Source: a bacterium
Lineage (GTDB): Bacteria > Lernaellota > Lernaellaia > JACKCT01
Length of the DNA stretch: 42,272 bases
Direction of reading: 5' to 3'
Assembly: GCA_019912885.1 (NCBI GenBank)
Contig: JAIOHV010000218.1
Coordinates: 1-42,272 of the forward strand
Notes under the pieces: generated by a model
Database searches by the model: none
Told to the model about the DNA's origin: nothing
The model's input: only the letters and a program-made list of their open reading frames with translations
Made by a program: the position numbers and the translations under genes
Part shown: positions 20,402 to 29,412 of the stretch, in pieces
Layout of the letters: every line of letters starts with the position of its first letter
How positions within the stretch are numbered: the first letter of the stretch is position 1

Positions 20402-21723
20402 TCCGCGTGGCTTGGGCCATCGTCACCGCGCTGTTGTCGCTCGTGGCGCTGCCCGTTGCGCTTTTCGTCTCGATCTTTCGCCCGCATTGGCGCACCGGGC
20501 TCGAAAGCCGCCTGGGACGCGTCACGCCGTCGGCGTCGCCGCGCCTTCTGATCCACGCCGCGAGCGTCGGCGAGGTGGCGATGGCGGATCGCCTCATCCG
20601 CGCGGCGCTCGATCGTGCCGGCGCCGACGGCCTTGTCGTCTCCACGACGACGCCCACGGGCCATGCCGAGGCGTCGCGCCGCTTTCCCGGTATCCGCGTC
20701 GAATATTTTCCGGCGGACGCGGGGTGGGCGCCCGGCGTGTGGCTCTCGCGTCTTCGCGTCGACCGTGTGGTTCTGGCGGAAACGGAGCTCTGGCCGCTAT
20801 TCATGATGACATGCCGCGCGCGGCGGATTCCCGTCGCGATTGTGAACGCGCGCATCTCCGATCGGAGCTACCCGCGCTTTCGCATCTTCCGCTTCCTGCT
20901 TTCGCGATGGCTTCGCGACCTGACCCTCGTCGCCGCGCAATCGGAGATCCATCGCGATCGGCTGGTGCGTCTTGGCGTGCCGACCGGGCGCGCGCACATC
21001 TCCGGCAACCTCAAATTCGACGTCTCCGACGCGGCCGACGACGGGCCCGCGCGCGCGGCGGTTCGGGCGTTTCGCGCGCATCGGCCGCTCATCATTTTTG
21101 CGAGCACGCACGCTCCGGAAGAGCAGGCCGCGCTTGCCGTGGTGCGCGGGTGGCGAGCCGAAGGCGTCGCCGCGTGCGCGCTCGTCGCGCCGCGCCACGC
21201 CGAGCGATTCGGCGAGGTGGCGCGGCTATTCGAGGCGAGCGGGGAGGATTACGTGCGCCGGTCGAACTTCGACGCGGCGGCGGCCAACGGCCATCGCTCG
21301 CCTTCCGCATTGATGCTTCTCGACACGCATGGCGAGCTGGCCGGCGTCTGGCGCGAAGGGGTCGCCGCATTTGTCGGCGGATCGCTCGCGAAGGTCGGCG
21401 GGCACAACGTTCTGGAGCCGGCGCGTGCGGGGCTGCCGGTCGTGGTCGGCCCGAACACCCGAAACTTTCGCGACGAGGTGGCGCTGCTTTCGGACGCTGG
21501 AGCCCTGGCCGTCGTTGGGGATGCCGGCGAGCTGGCCAGCGCCATCGCGGGCATCCTCGCGGACCCCGACCTCGCCCGGCGGCGCGGGGACGGCGGACGC
21601 GTCGTCGTTGAACAGAATCGCGGGGCGCAGGCGGCGACGCAGCGCCTGCTTGAGGAATACGGATTCTTGCCCGCGACGGCCGATCCGGACGCTCAAGGCG
21701 AGCGGGAGGCTCCGGGAGCGTGA
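20398..21723 (+). CDS. waaA: 3-deoxy-D-manno-octulosonic acid (Kdo) transferase
   Basis: Adds Kdo from CMP-Kdo to lipid IVA at the inner leaflet of the inner membrane. The 441 residues show an N-terminal membrane anchor (about 5-25) and the Kdo-transferase signature LLIHAASVGEVAMADRLI with the catalytic Glu. ADRVVLAETELWPLF, SGNLKFDV, FASTHAPEEQ and GGSLAKVGGHNVLEPA, all typical of GT30, follow. The start is a TTG overlapping the preceding stop as TTGA. It is the last gene of the lipid A operon. How many Kdo residues are added cannot be told from sequence. Confidence 0.95.
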   Translation: MIRVAWAIVTALLSLVALPVALFVSIFRPHWRTGLESRLGRVTPSASPRLLIHAASVGEVAMADRLIRAALDRAGADGLVVSTTTPTGHAEASRRFPGIRVEYFPADAGWAPGVWLSRLRVDRVVLAETELWPLFMMTCRARRIPVAIVNARISDRSYPRFRIFRFLLSRWLRDLTLVAAQSEIHRDRLVRLGVPTGRAHISGNLKFDVSDAADDGPARAAVRAFRAHRPLIIFASTHAPEEQAALAVVRGWRAEGVAACALVAPRHAERFGEVARLFEASGEDYVRRSNFDAAAANGHRSPSALMLLDTHGELAGVWREGVAAFVGGSLAKVGGHNVLEPARAGLPVVVGPNTRNFRDEVALLSDAGALAVVGDAGELASAIAGILADPDLARRRGDGGRVVVEQNRGAQAATQRLLEEYGFLPATADPDAQGEREAPGA

Positions 21724-21868
21724 GGCGGGACACAGATCGGCGGTCCCACGGTCCGCACGCTAGGAAAACGGGCGCAATTTCGCTATATTTTTTGGCTAAT
21801 GTCCGAACGGACGAGCGCGCGGCCCGCCGAGGCCGCGGCACGCGCGCGGGAACGGGAGACTCGTTTCG
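21724..21868 (+). promoter_or_regulatory. intergenic region with candidate promoter for the radical SAM operon
   Basis: This 145-bp gap is the only non-coding break between the lipid A operon and the next eight genes. An AT-rich island around 21774-21800 contains TATATT (21784-21789), a possible -10, but no convincing -35 lies at the expected distance. Read-through from waaA is equally possible. There is no visible cobalamin riboswitch, although five downstream domains are predicted to bind cobalamin. GGGAG at about 21854 serves as the ribosome-binding site of the next gene. Confidence 0.3.
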
Positions 21869-24800
21869 ATGAACATTCTGATGCTTCATCCGCACGACAT
21901 CTACTCGAATTCCGAGCCGTGGACCGTCCGCATCACGTATCTCGCGACGGAATTCGTGAAGCGCGGCCACAACGTGCGTCTGATGTATCACCTCATCGAC
22001 CCGCGCCTTGACCTTAAGGACGCGACCGCGCGCCAGGAATATCCGTTCGTCACGATTCCCTGCTATCGCCACCAGATGGCGCTTATCGGCAAGATGCGTT
22101 CGGTCATGGAATTCGCGCGCTGGGCGGACGTGATCCATTTCCAGAAGTGTTTCCCGCACGTGTCCGTGCCGGCGCTCTGGGCGGGCTATCGCCTCGGCAA
22201 GCCGGTCCACTACGACTGGGACGACTGGGAATTCGGCATCTACAATTACAATCCCATGAACCGCCTCGTCGGCGCGTCCATCGAAACGTTCGAGCGCGTC
22301 CTGCCGCGCATGGCCGATTCCGTCTCTGTCGCGTCGGAGGCGCTGCGCAAGATGGCGATCGAGCGCGGCGTGCCCGAGGCGCGTATCTTCGACGGCCACG
22401 TCGGCGCGGACATCGACCGCTTCCGGCCGGATATCGACGGATCGCGCGTGCGCGAGGAGCACCACATCGAAGGGCCGATCGTGCTCTATCTCGGGCAGCT
22501 TCACGGCGCGCAATACGCCGAACTGTTCCTGCAGGCGGCCAAGCTCGTGCTCGACCGCGGCGAGAATCCGACGTTCCTCGTGGTCGGCGGGGGCGAGCGT
22601 TTCGGCGAGCTTTTCCAACTCGCGGAAAACTACGGTGTCGGCCACCGCGTCATCTTCACCGGCAGCGTCGATCACGAAGTCATTCCCGAATACGTCGCGG
22701 CGGCGGACGTCGCGGTCGCGTGCTTCGCGGATACGCCGCAGGTTGCAACCAAGTCACCCCTGAAGGTCTGCGAGTATCTCGCAAGCGGCAAGGCGATCGT
22801 GGCAAGCAACGTCGGCGAGGTGCCGCGTATGATCGGCGACGCGGGCGTCCTCGTTCCCGCGGGTGACGCGCCGGCGCTGGCCGACGGCATCGTGCAACTT
22901 CTGGCGAATAAGGAGTTGCGCGTTCGCCTGTCCGCGAAAGCCCGGCAGCGCGCCGAAACCGAGTTCAACTGGGGCGTCACCGCGGAAAACCTGCTGCGTG
23001 CGTACGACATGATTTTGCACGAAACGCGGCTGCTCTACTGGAAGACGGGCAAGGATGCGCGCTCGCGCTCGCCGTTCCTCGTCACCCCGTCGGGCGCGCC
23101 GCGCGGAATTCCGACCTCCAAATGGGTCAAGCCGCCGGCGGCGAAAACGGAGACGGCGCCGATCCCGGCCGCGAAGGCGGACCCGAAAAAGTCCGGCGGC
23201 GGAAACGGCGTGCCGCGAGGCTCGACAGGCGGCAACGGTAACGGCAACGGTTCGCGCGAATTCGTGGCAAGCGCGCCGGCGGCAAGACCCGAAAAGGTCG
23301 ATGCGAAATCCGCCTCGGATGCGCCCGGCGATGGCGAAAAGGTTCCCGAAGGCTTCGTCCCGGTTCAATTCGTGACGACGAAAATCAAGACGTCCGACGC
23401 GGGCGGCCTTGCGGTGGCGACAAGCGAGACGACCGCGATTCCCGCGCGCGAGACCACGCCGGATGCGCCGTCGGTTCACGACGAGGAAAAACCGCGTCCG
23501 AGTCGCCTGGCCAATGGCAACGGCAAGTCGAACGGCAACGGGTCGGCCCGCGTCCCGAATGGAAACGGTGCGGCCAACGGCAAGTCCACGTCCAACGGTT
23601 CCGCGAACGGAAATGACCCAAACGGCGGTGGCGAAAACGATCCCGGCACGAACGGCAACGCGGCGAAAAAACGCGTCGATCCGTTCGCGAACAAGGGCGC
23701 GCGGCCGCCGCTTCCGAAGATCGCAAATCCGCCAAAACCGCTCGATTACAACCTGGGCCCGTTTGCGCCGTTGCGTGGATTCATCGAGGCGAACCTCGAC
23801 GTTGTGGGCGTGCTCGACGGGCGCTTCGCGTATATCGGCCCGCATACCGTGCAGTTCGATCCGACGGACATGTGCCCGAACGACTGCATCGCGTGCTGGT
23901 GCCGCTCGCCGCTCCTGCTCGACAAGCTGATGCCGTGGGAGGAGCAGAAGCAGCGGCTCGACCTGTCGATCCTGGAGGATGTGCTCGACGACCTCGTCGC
24001 CACGGGAACGAAGGAGATCTACATCGCCGGCGGCGGCGAGCCGATGGCGTACCCGAAGATCCTCCAGCTTTGCGAATCGATCAAAAAGCGCGGGCTGATC
24101 TGCAACATCAACACGAGCTTCATCAACGTCACCAAGGACGTGGCGCACGAGCTGGCCCGCATGAAGGTCGACTACATGACCGTCAGCGTATGGGCCGGCA
24201 CGCCGGAGACCTATGTCCTGACGCACCCGAGCAAGACCGAAGAGGCGTTCTGGGATCTCAAGGAGGCGCTGACGTACCTGAACGAGGTCAAGGACGTCGT
24301 TCCGTACATCAAGACCTACCACGTGCTGTCGAATCTGAACTTCCACGAGATGAAAAAGATGGTGGACTTCGCCATCGACACGCGGTCGGAGTCGATCGAG
24401 TGGACGCTCGTCGACACGATGCCCGACCGCACCGACTCGCTGCTGCTTTCCGCGGAGCAGTCGAAATGGCTTTACGAGGAGGCGCTTCGCATCAAGCAAT
24501 GGATTGTCGGCGACGAAAAGGAGGCGCGCGTTCACCTGTTCATGTTCGATCAGTTCCTGAACCGCATCTCCGGCGATCACACGACGCGCGGGGAGCACGA
24601 TCGCCTCGTGATCGACTCCATGCCGTGCACGGTCGGCTGGCAGTTCGCGCGCGTGCTCGCCAACGGCAACATCAATAGCTGTCTCAAGAGCCATCGCATT
24701 CCCACCGGATCGCTGTACCAAAAGCGGTTCATGGATATCTGGACGAACGAGAAGCAGGAGGAGTTCCGCGAGAAGACGAACGTCTACACCAAGGCGGACC

Positions 24801-25042
24801 CCTGGTTCTCCAATATCGGAAACGACCCGAACGCGAAATGCGGATGCTACAAGTCGTGCGACGATCTGGGCCGCATCAAGCATATGTACAACCGCGTTCG
24901 CGGCCTTTCGCGCACGCAGCTCGCCGTGCTCCGCGCGGCGCAAGTGTGGCTGCGCGCCACCGGCCAGTACATCGGGTCCGAAAAGATGCAGCCGCGGATC
25001 GAAAAGCGGCGGGCCGATGTCCGGGCACGTTTATCGGGATGA
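21869..25042 (+). CDS. fusion: GT4 glycosyltransferase and radical SAM/SPASM enzyme
   Basis: A 1057-residue protein of three parts. Residues 1 to about 385 are a GT-B glycosyltransferase of family 4, with FVKRGHNVRLMY, GPIVLYLGQLHGAQYAE and the donor-site helix SPLKVCEYLASGKAIVASNVG. Residues about 390-620 are a disordered linker rich in Ala, Pro and repeated Asn-Gly (NGNGNGS, NGNGKSNGNG). Residues about 625-1057 are a radical SAM domain with CX3CX2C (C669, C673, C676), GGGEP for SAM binding, and a SPASM-type cysteine region (PCTVGWQF, NINSCLKS, CGCYKSC). The fusion suggests a radical modification made on the sugar before or after transfer. The radical SAM part is closely similar to that fused to the carbamoyltransferase gene at 25637. 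The gene overlaps the next by 26 bp. Confidence 0.9.
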   Translation: MNILMLHPHDIYSNSEPWTVRITYLATEFVKRGHNVRLMYHLIDPRLDLKDATARQEYPFVTIPCYRHQMALIGKMRSVMEFARWADVIHFQKCFPHVSVPALWAGYRLGKPVHYDWDDWEFGIYNYNPMNRLVGASIETFERVLPRMADSVSVASEALRKMAIERGVPEARIFDGHVGADIDRFRPDIDGSRVREEHHIEGPIVLYLGQLHGAQYAELFLQAAKLVLDRGENPTFLVVGGGERFGELFQLAENYGVGHRVIFTGSVDHEVIPEYVAAADVAVACFADTPQVATKSPLKVCEYLASGKAIVASNVGEVPRMIGDAGVLVPAGDAPALADGIVQLLANKELRVRLSAKARQRAETEFNWGVTAENLLRAYDMILHETRLLYWKTGKDARSRSPFLVTPSGAPRGIPTSKWVKPPAAKTETAPIPAAKADPKKSGGGNGVPRGSTGGNGNGNGSREFVASAPAARPEKVDAKSASDAPGDGEKVPEGFVPVQFVTTKIKTSDAGGLAVATSETTAIPARETTPDAPSVHDEEKPRPSRLANGNGKSNGNGSARVPNGNGAANGKSTSNGSANGNDPNGGGENDPGTNGNAAKKRVDPFANKGARPPLPKIANPPKPLDYNLGPFAPLRGFIEANLDVVGVLDGRFAYIGPHTVQFDPTDMCPNDCIACWCRSPLLLDKLMPWEEQKQRLDLSILEDVLDDLVATGTKEIYIAGGGEPMAYPKILQLCESIKKRGLICNINTSFINVTKDVAHELARMKVDYMTVSVWAGTPETYVLTHPSKTEEAFWDLKEALTYLNEVKDVVPYIKTYHVLSNLNFHEMKKMVDFAIDTRSESIEWTLVDTMPDRTDSLLLSAEQSKWLYEEALRIKQWIVGDEKEARVHLFMFDQFLNRISGDHTTRGEHDRLVIDSMPCTVGWQFARVLANGNINSCLKSHRIPTGSLYQKRFMDIWTNEKQEEFREKTNVYTKADPWFSNIGNDPNAKCGCYKSCDDLGRIKHMYNRVRGLSRTQLAVLRAAQVWLRATGQYIGSEKMQPRIEKRRADVRARLSG
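23516..23541 (+). repeat. Asn-Gly linker repeat, copy 1
   Basis: A 26-bp stretch in the GT4-radical SAM linker, encoding part of NGNGKSNGNG, matches bases 39799-39824 in the giant radical SAM gene with a single mismatch (G or A in the middle Ser-Asn junction). Neighbouring linker DNA repeats the AACGGCAACGG theme several times. Confidence 0.8.
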
Positions 25043-25637
25043 CCGCGGCGGGCGGATGTTTCGCGTCCGCTGGCCGAACTTTCGCATCGAGCGCCCCGGG
25101 CGCATCGAGGATGAGGTCGCTCGTCTTCTCGCCGGGCGCCTTGTCGTCGGCGTCGTGTGGGGGCGATCGGAATTCGGACCCCGTGCGCTCGGTCGGCGCA
25201 GTATCCTGGCCGATCCCCGGTGGGACGGCATGCGCGATCACCTGAACGATCGCGTCAAGCACCGCCAGTGGTTTCGTCCGTATGCACCGGCCGTTCTCGC
25301 CGAACACGCGCGCGACTGGTTCGAACTCGATCACGAAAGCCCGCACATGCTGCTGGTCGCCACGGTGCGCGCGGACAAGCGCGAAATCGTCCCGGCGATC
25401 ACACACGTCGATGCCACCGCGCGCCCGCAGACGGTGCCGGAAGACGGGTCACGCTTGCGCGGCGTCGTCGAGGCATTTCATCGCATCACCGGCGTGCCGA
25501 TCGTATTGAACACGAGCTTCAACGATCACGGCGAGCCGATCGTGGAAACGCCGCTCGACGCGTTTCAGTGCTTCGCGGGGACGGAGCTCGACGCGATCGC
25601 CATCGGCGGCAACCTGCTTTTGAAAGAGACCGCGTGA
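25017..25637 (+). CDS. stand-alone carbamoyltransferase C-terminal domain (NodU/TobZ family)
   Basis: 206 residues matching only the C-terminal, YrdC-like half of NodU/TobZ O-carbamoyltransferases, the half that makes carbamoyl-adenylate from carbamoyl phosphate and ATP. The family motifs are FGPRALGRRSILADPR (near residue 55), FRPYAPAVL, HVDATARPQTV and VLNTSFNDHGEPIVETPLDA. The catalytic N-terminal half is missing from this gene but is encoded by the next one (25637), so the pair should form one enzyme from two chains. Because the halves are in reversed order relative to the normal protein, a simple frameshift cannot explain the split. The ATG lies inside the 3' end of the GT4-radical SAM gene. 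Confidence 0.88.
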   Translation: MSGHVYRDDRGGRMFRVRWPNFRIERPGRIEDEVARLLAGRLVVGVVWGRSEFGPRALGRRSILADPRWDGMRDHLNDRVKHRQWFRPYAPAVLAEHARDWFELDHESPHMLLVATVRADKREIVPAITHVDATARPQTVPEDGSRLRGVVEAFHRITGVPIVLNTSFNDHGEPIVETPLDAFQCFAGTELDAIAIGGNLLLKETA

Positions 25638-28456
25638 TGCCGCGATTTGTTCTTGGCACGGTCGTCTCCGACCACGACAGCGCCGCGTGCCTGCTCGCCG
25701 ACGGCAAGCTCGTGGCCGCGGTGAACGAGGAGCGCATCTGCCGCGTGCGTCGCGGGGATCGGCGCAATTCGATCCGCCGGGCGATGGGCGCGGTGCTCGA
25801 CGCGGCGGGCATCGAACTTGCCGGCGTGGATGCGATCTTCTGCGACACGGACCACTACTTTGCGCCGGGCGGCGCTCCCGTGCCCGTCTTTCCGGATTAC
25901 CCGCGCCCGGAGCGCATTTTTCAGATCACGCACCACGTCGGCCACGCCGCGAGCGCGTTTCTGGCGTCGCCGTTTGACGACGCGGCGTTCCTGACTGTGG
26001 ACGCCTCGGGCGGCATCGCGCCGGTCATCGCCGACGAGAACGACAAGCGCTACTGGAGTTTTTCGCCGCGCGAGCTCGATTTCATCGGGCGGGGTTTTCG
26101 CGCGGCGCACACGCACCCGAAACTCGACGAGTTGCTCACGCGGCTTCCTGGCGGCGAGGCGCGCAACTACCCCGCCGAAAGCCTGACGGCGGGATACGCC
26201 GTGCGCGGCAAGCCGATGGTGGAACTGTTCGACGCATTCGCGGAATCGTCGCTCGGCTACTTCTACGCCCTTTGCTCGCACCTTCTCGACATGGAAGAGG
26301 GCAGCTTCATGGGCCTGGCGAGCTACGGCCGGCCGGGGCCGATGGTCGAGGCGATGCGCGACGTTCTGCGCCTTCAGCCCGAAGGGCGGATTCGCATCGA
26401 CAAGTCGGCGATGGACTTCTGGCACGAAGCGTACGTGCTCGAAAATCCGACCGCGCTCTCGCGGCTGTCCACGCGCTTTTGCAAGACGTTCGGCCCGGGG
26501 CGCAAGTTCTTCGAGGCGATCACGCCGCGCCACATGGACTTCGCGTACGCCGCGCAAAAGCGCCTCGAGGACGCGATGGTCCACGTCGCGACGCACCTCG
26601 CGCGCGAGACGGGCCGAAAGAATCTCGTGCTGGCGGGCGGCGTCGCGCTGAATTCGGTCGCAAACGGCCTTGTGCTGCAAAAGACACCGTTCGATCGGAT
26701 CTTCATTCAGCCCGCCGCCTCGGACGACGGCCTTGCGCTTGGCAACGCGCTCTTTGGGCACTACGTACTCGAGAATCTGCCGCGCGCGCGCTTTTTCGAC
26801 ATGGGCGACGCCGCGCTCGGCCCGGATCGCGAGGACGAGGCGGACGCGTTCGTCGACGCGATCGCCGAGGGGAAACTGCCGGTGGAGTACGTCGATTCGC
26901 TGCCGTATGTCGATGGCGTGGATGTGCTCTGGAAAGGCGAGGGCGACGCCGAATACAGACGCGTCGCGATGGAGCGCATCTCGCCGCACCGGCACTTCGC
27001 GGAATTGCCGATCGGCCGCGCGGGCGGCGTGGAATACTATTTCGAGGTCCGCGCGAAAAATCCGATGGAGTACGCGAAACCGGTGCCGGCGATGGAGGCG
27101 GCGGTGGAGCGCAAACGCGCCGCCAACGACGATATCGATTTTTCCGGAGCGATCGGGAATATCGAGATCGTCGCATCCGGGGACGGGCACGGGCACGGGC
27201 AGGGGAGCGGCAACGGGGATTTGGTGCTGAAGCATCCCGAACCTGACCTGGCCGCCGATCCGCGTCGGCCGGCCGATCCGTTCGAGATGTTCCTTTACGA
27301 TCACCGCGATGTGGCCGGCATTCTCGACGGGCGCCGCGCGTTCGTGGGTCCGGAGCAGGTCGTTATCGATCCGACCAACCGCTGCGACAACAACTGCCTC
27401 GCGTGCTGGACGAAATCGCCGCTGCTCGGCCGCTTCTCCCCGCCCGAGGAGTGGCATCGTGAACAGATGCCCGCGGATGTCATGCACCGCACCATCGACG
27501 AACTGGCGGACCTTGGCACGAAGCGCATCCGCTTCACCGGCGGCGGCGAACCGTTCGTGCATCCGCAGATGATCGAGTTTCTGGAACACGTGAAGGCGCG
27601 CGGGATGATCGCCGCGTTGACGACGAATTTCACCGCGCTGACCGAAAAGAAAGTCGAGCGCATGGCCGGGATCGGCGTTGACGAGGTGACCGCGTCGATT
27701 TGGGCCGGCACCGCGGACATGTACGCGCGCAGCCATCCCGCCAAGACGCAAAAGACCTTCGAGAAAATCGAGCAGCTTTTGCGCCTGTTCTGCGCGAACA
27801 AGGCGCCGCACGCGCAAGTGATCGTCGCGAACGTACTGTTTTCGATGAATTACATGGAGGCGCGCGAGATGCTCGATTTCGCGCTTCGCGTAGGCGCGGA
27901 CGGCGTTTATTACGCGGTGGTCGATCCGGTCGCCGATCCGATGAACGGCCTTTTGCTCAACGCGAATCACCTTGGCGTCGTGCGCGCGCATCTTGTGGAG
28001 GTCGCCGAGCGCGTGGAAAAGATCAACCGCACGCGGCCACGCCCGTTCATCCTGGACAATTTTGAGGGCACGCTGCGCCGCGTGAACGCCACGGGCGCCA
28101 TAACGGGCGACTACGATCGCGTCGCGGTGGACGAGGTGCCCTGCTACATCGGCTGGATTTTCTGCCGCATCCTGACCGACGGCACGGTGGTGCCGTGTTG
28201 CCGGGGCGTGGAGATGCCGATGGGCAACTTGCACAAGCAGACGTTCACGGACATCTGGCGGGGAAAGGTGTACGACCACTTCCGCCAAATGGCGCTTGTC
28301 GAAAAGAAGACGCACCCATTTTTCCGGTCGATCGCCTGCCACCGCACCTGCGACAACCTGATGCACAACCAGGACGAACACCGGCGCATCGGCGCGCTCT
28401 CGGAAACGGAAAAGGAACATCTGGTGCGTTTTGTCGTGCGCGGGGAGGCCCGTTGA
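25637..28456 (+). CDS. fusion: carbamoyltransferase N-terminal domain and radical SAM/SPASM enzyme
   Basis: 939 residues. Residues 1 to about 385 are the Kae1-like N-terminal half of a NodU/TobZ carbamoyltransferase, which transfers the carbamoyl group: VVSDHDSAACLLADGKLVA, ITHHVGHAASAF (metal-binding His), FMGLASYG and LVLAGGVALNSVANG. The usual C-terminal half is absent and supplied by the preceding gene. A spacer with GHGHGQGSGNGD (about 515-528) leads to a radical SAM domain with CX3CX2C (C583, C587, C590), FTGGGEP and SPASM-type cysteines (PCYIGWIFC, VVPCCRG, CHRTC). The start is the ATG sharing one base with the previous stop; a GTG one codon earlier is an alternative. The long open frame upstream of it has no homology. 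Carbamoylation and a radical step are thus physically linked. Confidence 0.9.
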   Translation: MPRFVLGTVVSDHDSAACLLADGKLVAAVNEERICRVRRGDRRNSIRRAMGAVLDAAGIELAGVDAIFCDTDHYFAPGGAPVPVFPDYPRPERIFQITHHVGHAASAFLASPFDDAAFLTVDASGGIAPVIADENDKRYWSFSPRELDFIGRGFRAAHTHPKLDELLTRLPGGEARNYPAESLTAGYAVRGKPMVELFDAFAESSLGYFYALCSHLLDMEEGSFMGLASYGRPGPMVEAMRDVLRLQPEGRIRIDKSAMDFWHEAYVLENPTALSRLSTRFCKTFGPGRKFFEAITPRHMDFAYAAQKRLEDAMVHVATHLARETGRKNLVLAGGVALNSVANGLVLQKTPFDRIFIQPAASDDGLALGNALFGHYVLENLPRARFFDMGDAALGPDREDEADAFVDAIAEGKLPVEYVDSLPYVDGVDVLWKGEGDAEYRRVAMERISPHRHFAELPIGRAGGVEYYFEVRAKNPMEYAKPVPAMEAAVERKRAANDDIDFSGAIGNIEIVASGDGHGHGQGSGNGDLVLKHPEPDLAADPRRPADPFEMFLYDHRDVAGILDGRRAFVGPEQVVIDPTNRCDNNCLACWTKSPLLGRFSPPEEWHREQMPADVMHRTIDELADLGTKRIRFTGGGEPFVHPQMIEFLEHVKARGMIAALTTNFTALTEKKVERMAGIGVDEVTASIWAGTADMYARSHPAKTQKTFEKIEQLLRLFCANKAPHAQVIVANVLFSMNYMEAREMLDFALRVGADGVYYAVVDPVADPMNGLLLNANHLGVVRAHLVEVAERVEKINRTRPRPFILDNFEGTLRRVNATGAITGDYDRVAVDEVPCYIGWIFCRILTDGTVVPCCRGVEMPMGNLHKQTFTDIWRGKVYDHFRQMALVEKKTHPFFRSIACHRTCDNLMHNQDEHRRIGALSETEKEHLVRFVVRGEAR

Positions 28457-29412
28457 GCCGCGTCCTGATTACCGGCGGCGCGGGCTTCATTGGCCATCAT
28501 CTGGCGCGGCATATGCTGACGCGCGGGTGGTCGGTGGCCGTCATCGACAACGAAGCCACCGGCCGTCGGGAAGACGTGCCCCCGTCGTGCGACTACCTCA
28601 AAGGCGACGTTCGCAACGTCGCCGACGTGCGCGAGGCGTTTGCGACCCAACCGGACGTCGTTTTTCACTGCGCGGCGCAGGCGAGCAACATCCGGTCCTT
28701 CGACGATCCGCTCGCCGATCTGAATACGAATTTGCTGGGGACCGTGAACGTAACCCTGCAATGTATCGAACAAAAAGTGCCGAAGCTCGTGTACGCGGGT
28801 TCGATGACCGAGTATGGTGTCCTGAGCGCCCTGCCCGTGGGCGAGGCGCATCCTCTTGTGCCGATCTCGTATTACGGGGTCGGCAAGGCCGCGGCGGAAC
28901 ACTTTCTGATGGCGACCGCGAATCGCGTCGACCTGGGGGCGAAATTTTCCGTCACCGTGCCGCGGATGTTCAACGTGTACGGACCCGGACAGAGTCTGAC
29001 GAACCCCTATCAGGGCGTCCTTGCGATCTTCATCGGCCAGGTGCTGCGCGGCGAGCCGTGTACCGTGGACGGCGACGGAACGCAGTCGCGCGATTTCGTT
29101 TACGTCGACGACGTGTGCGAAGCGTGGGAGCGCATGTCGCGTCCCGGTGTTGCCGACAACACCGCCGTGAATCTCGGTTCCGGCGTTGAGCGCTCGGTCA
29201 ACGACCTGGTTCGCGAAGTGTGCCTGGCCGCGGGCAAGGACCCGGCGGTTTATCCGATCATGCGCCGGCCACGAAGGCCGGGCGATCAGGAGCGCTGCGC
29301 GGCGGACATCGCGCGCGCGAAGGAACGGCTCGGATGGGCGCCCGCGGTCACGTTCGCCGAAGGCCTCGCGCGCACGATGGCGTGGGCGCGCGCAAGCGGG
29401 GGGGGCGTCTGA
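28453..29412 (+). CDS. NAD-dependent sugar epimerase/dehydratase (extended SDR)
   Basis: 319 residues with the extended short-chain dehydrogenase fold. The NAD-binding motif is GGAGFIGHH (8-16) and the partner strand is VAVIDNEATGR. The catalytic Ser lies in YAGSMTEYG, and YYGVGK provides the Tyr-Lys pair. The C-terminal RDFVYVDDVCEAWERM and SDLAR-like AADIARAKERLGWAP are typical of nucleotide-sugar epimerases (GalE/WbpP group). It should prepare or epimerise a nucleotide sugar for the GT4 enzyme of this operon; the substrate is not identifiable. The start is a TTG in a TTGA overlap with the previous stop codon. The last base of its stop is the first base of the next ATG. Confidence 0.9.
   Translation: MSRVLITGGAGFIGHHLARHMLTRGWSVAVIDNEATGRREDVPPSCDYLKGDVRNVADVREAFATQPDVVFHCAAQASNIRSFDDPLADLNTNLLGTVNVTLQCIEQKVPKLVYAGSMTEYGVLSALPVGEAHPLVPISYYGVGKAAAEHFLMATANRVDLGAKFSVTVPRMFNVYGPGQSLTNPYQGVLAIFIGQVLRGEPCTVDGDGTQSRDFVYVDDVCEAWERMSRPGVADNTAVNLGSGVERSVNDLVREVCLAAGKDPAVYPIMRRPRRPGDQERCAADIARAKERLGWAPAVTFAEGLARTMAWARASGGGV

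Noticed and set aside
21799-21812. GTCCG-AA-CGGAC as a terminator after waaA
   Set aside because: The two-base loop is sterically poor and no T-tract follows.
21724-21868. Cobalamin riboswitch before the radical SAM operon
   Set aside because: The gap is only 145 bp and I see no B12-box-like conserved element; it was looked for because of the cobalamin-type domains.
21799-22011. Small plus-strand frame upstream of the GT4 fusion, considered as a RiPP precursor or leader peptide
   Set aside because: It overlaps the GT4 coding start out of frame, has no ribosome-binding site of note and no core-peptide pattern. No other gap in the operon can hold a precursor gene.
25017-25637. A frameshifted or sequencing-broken single carbamoyltransferase gene
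   Set aside because: The C-terminal half lies before the N-terminal half, and the N-terminal half continues in frame into a radical SAM domain. An indel cannot create this order.
25565-28420. Minus-strand open frame of 951 codons
   Set aside because: Antisense to the carbamoyltransferase-radical SAM gene, with the same codon-bias artefact and no recognisable motif.
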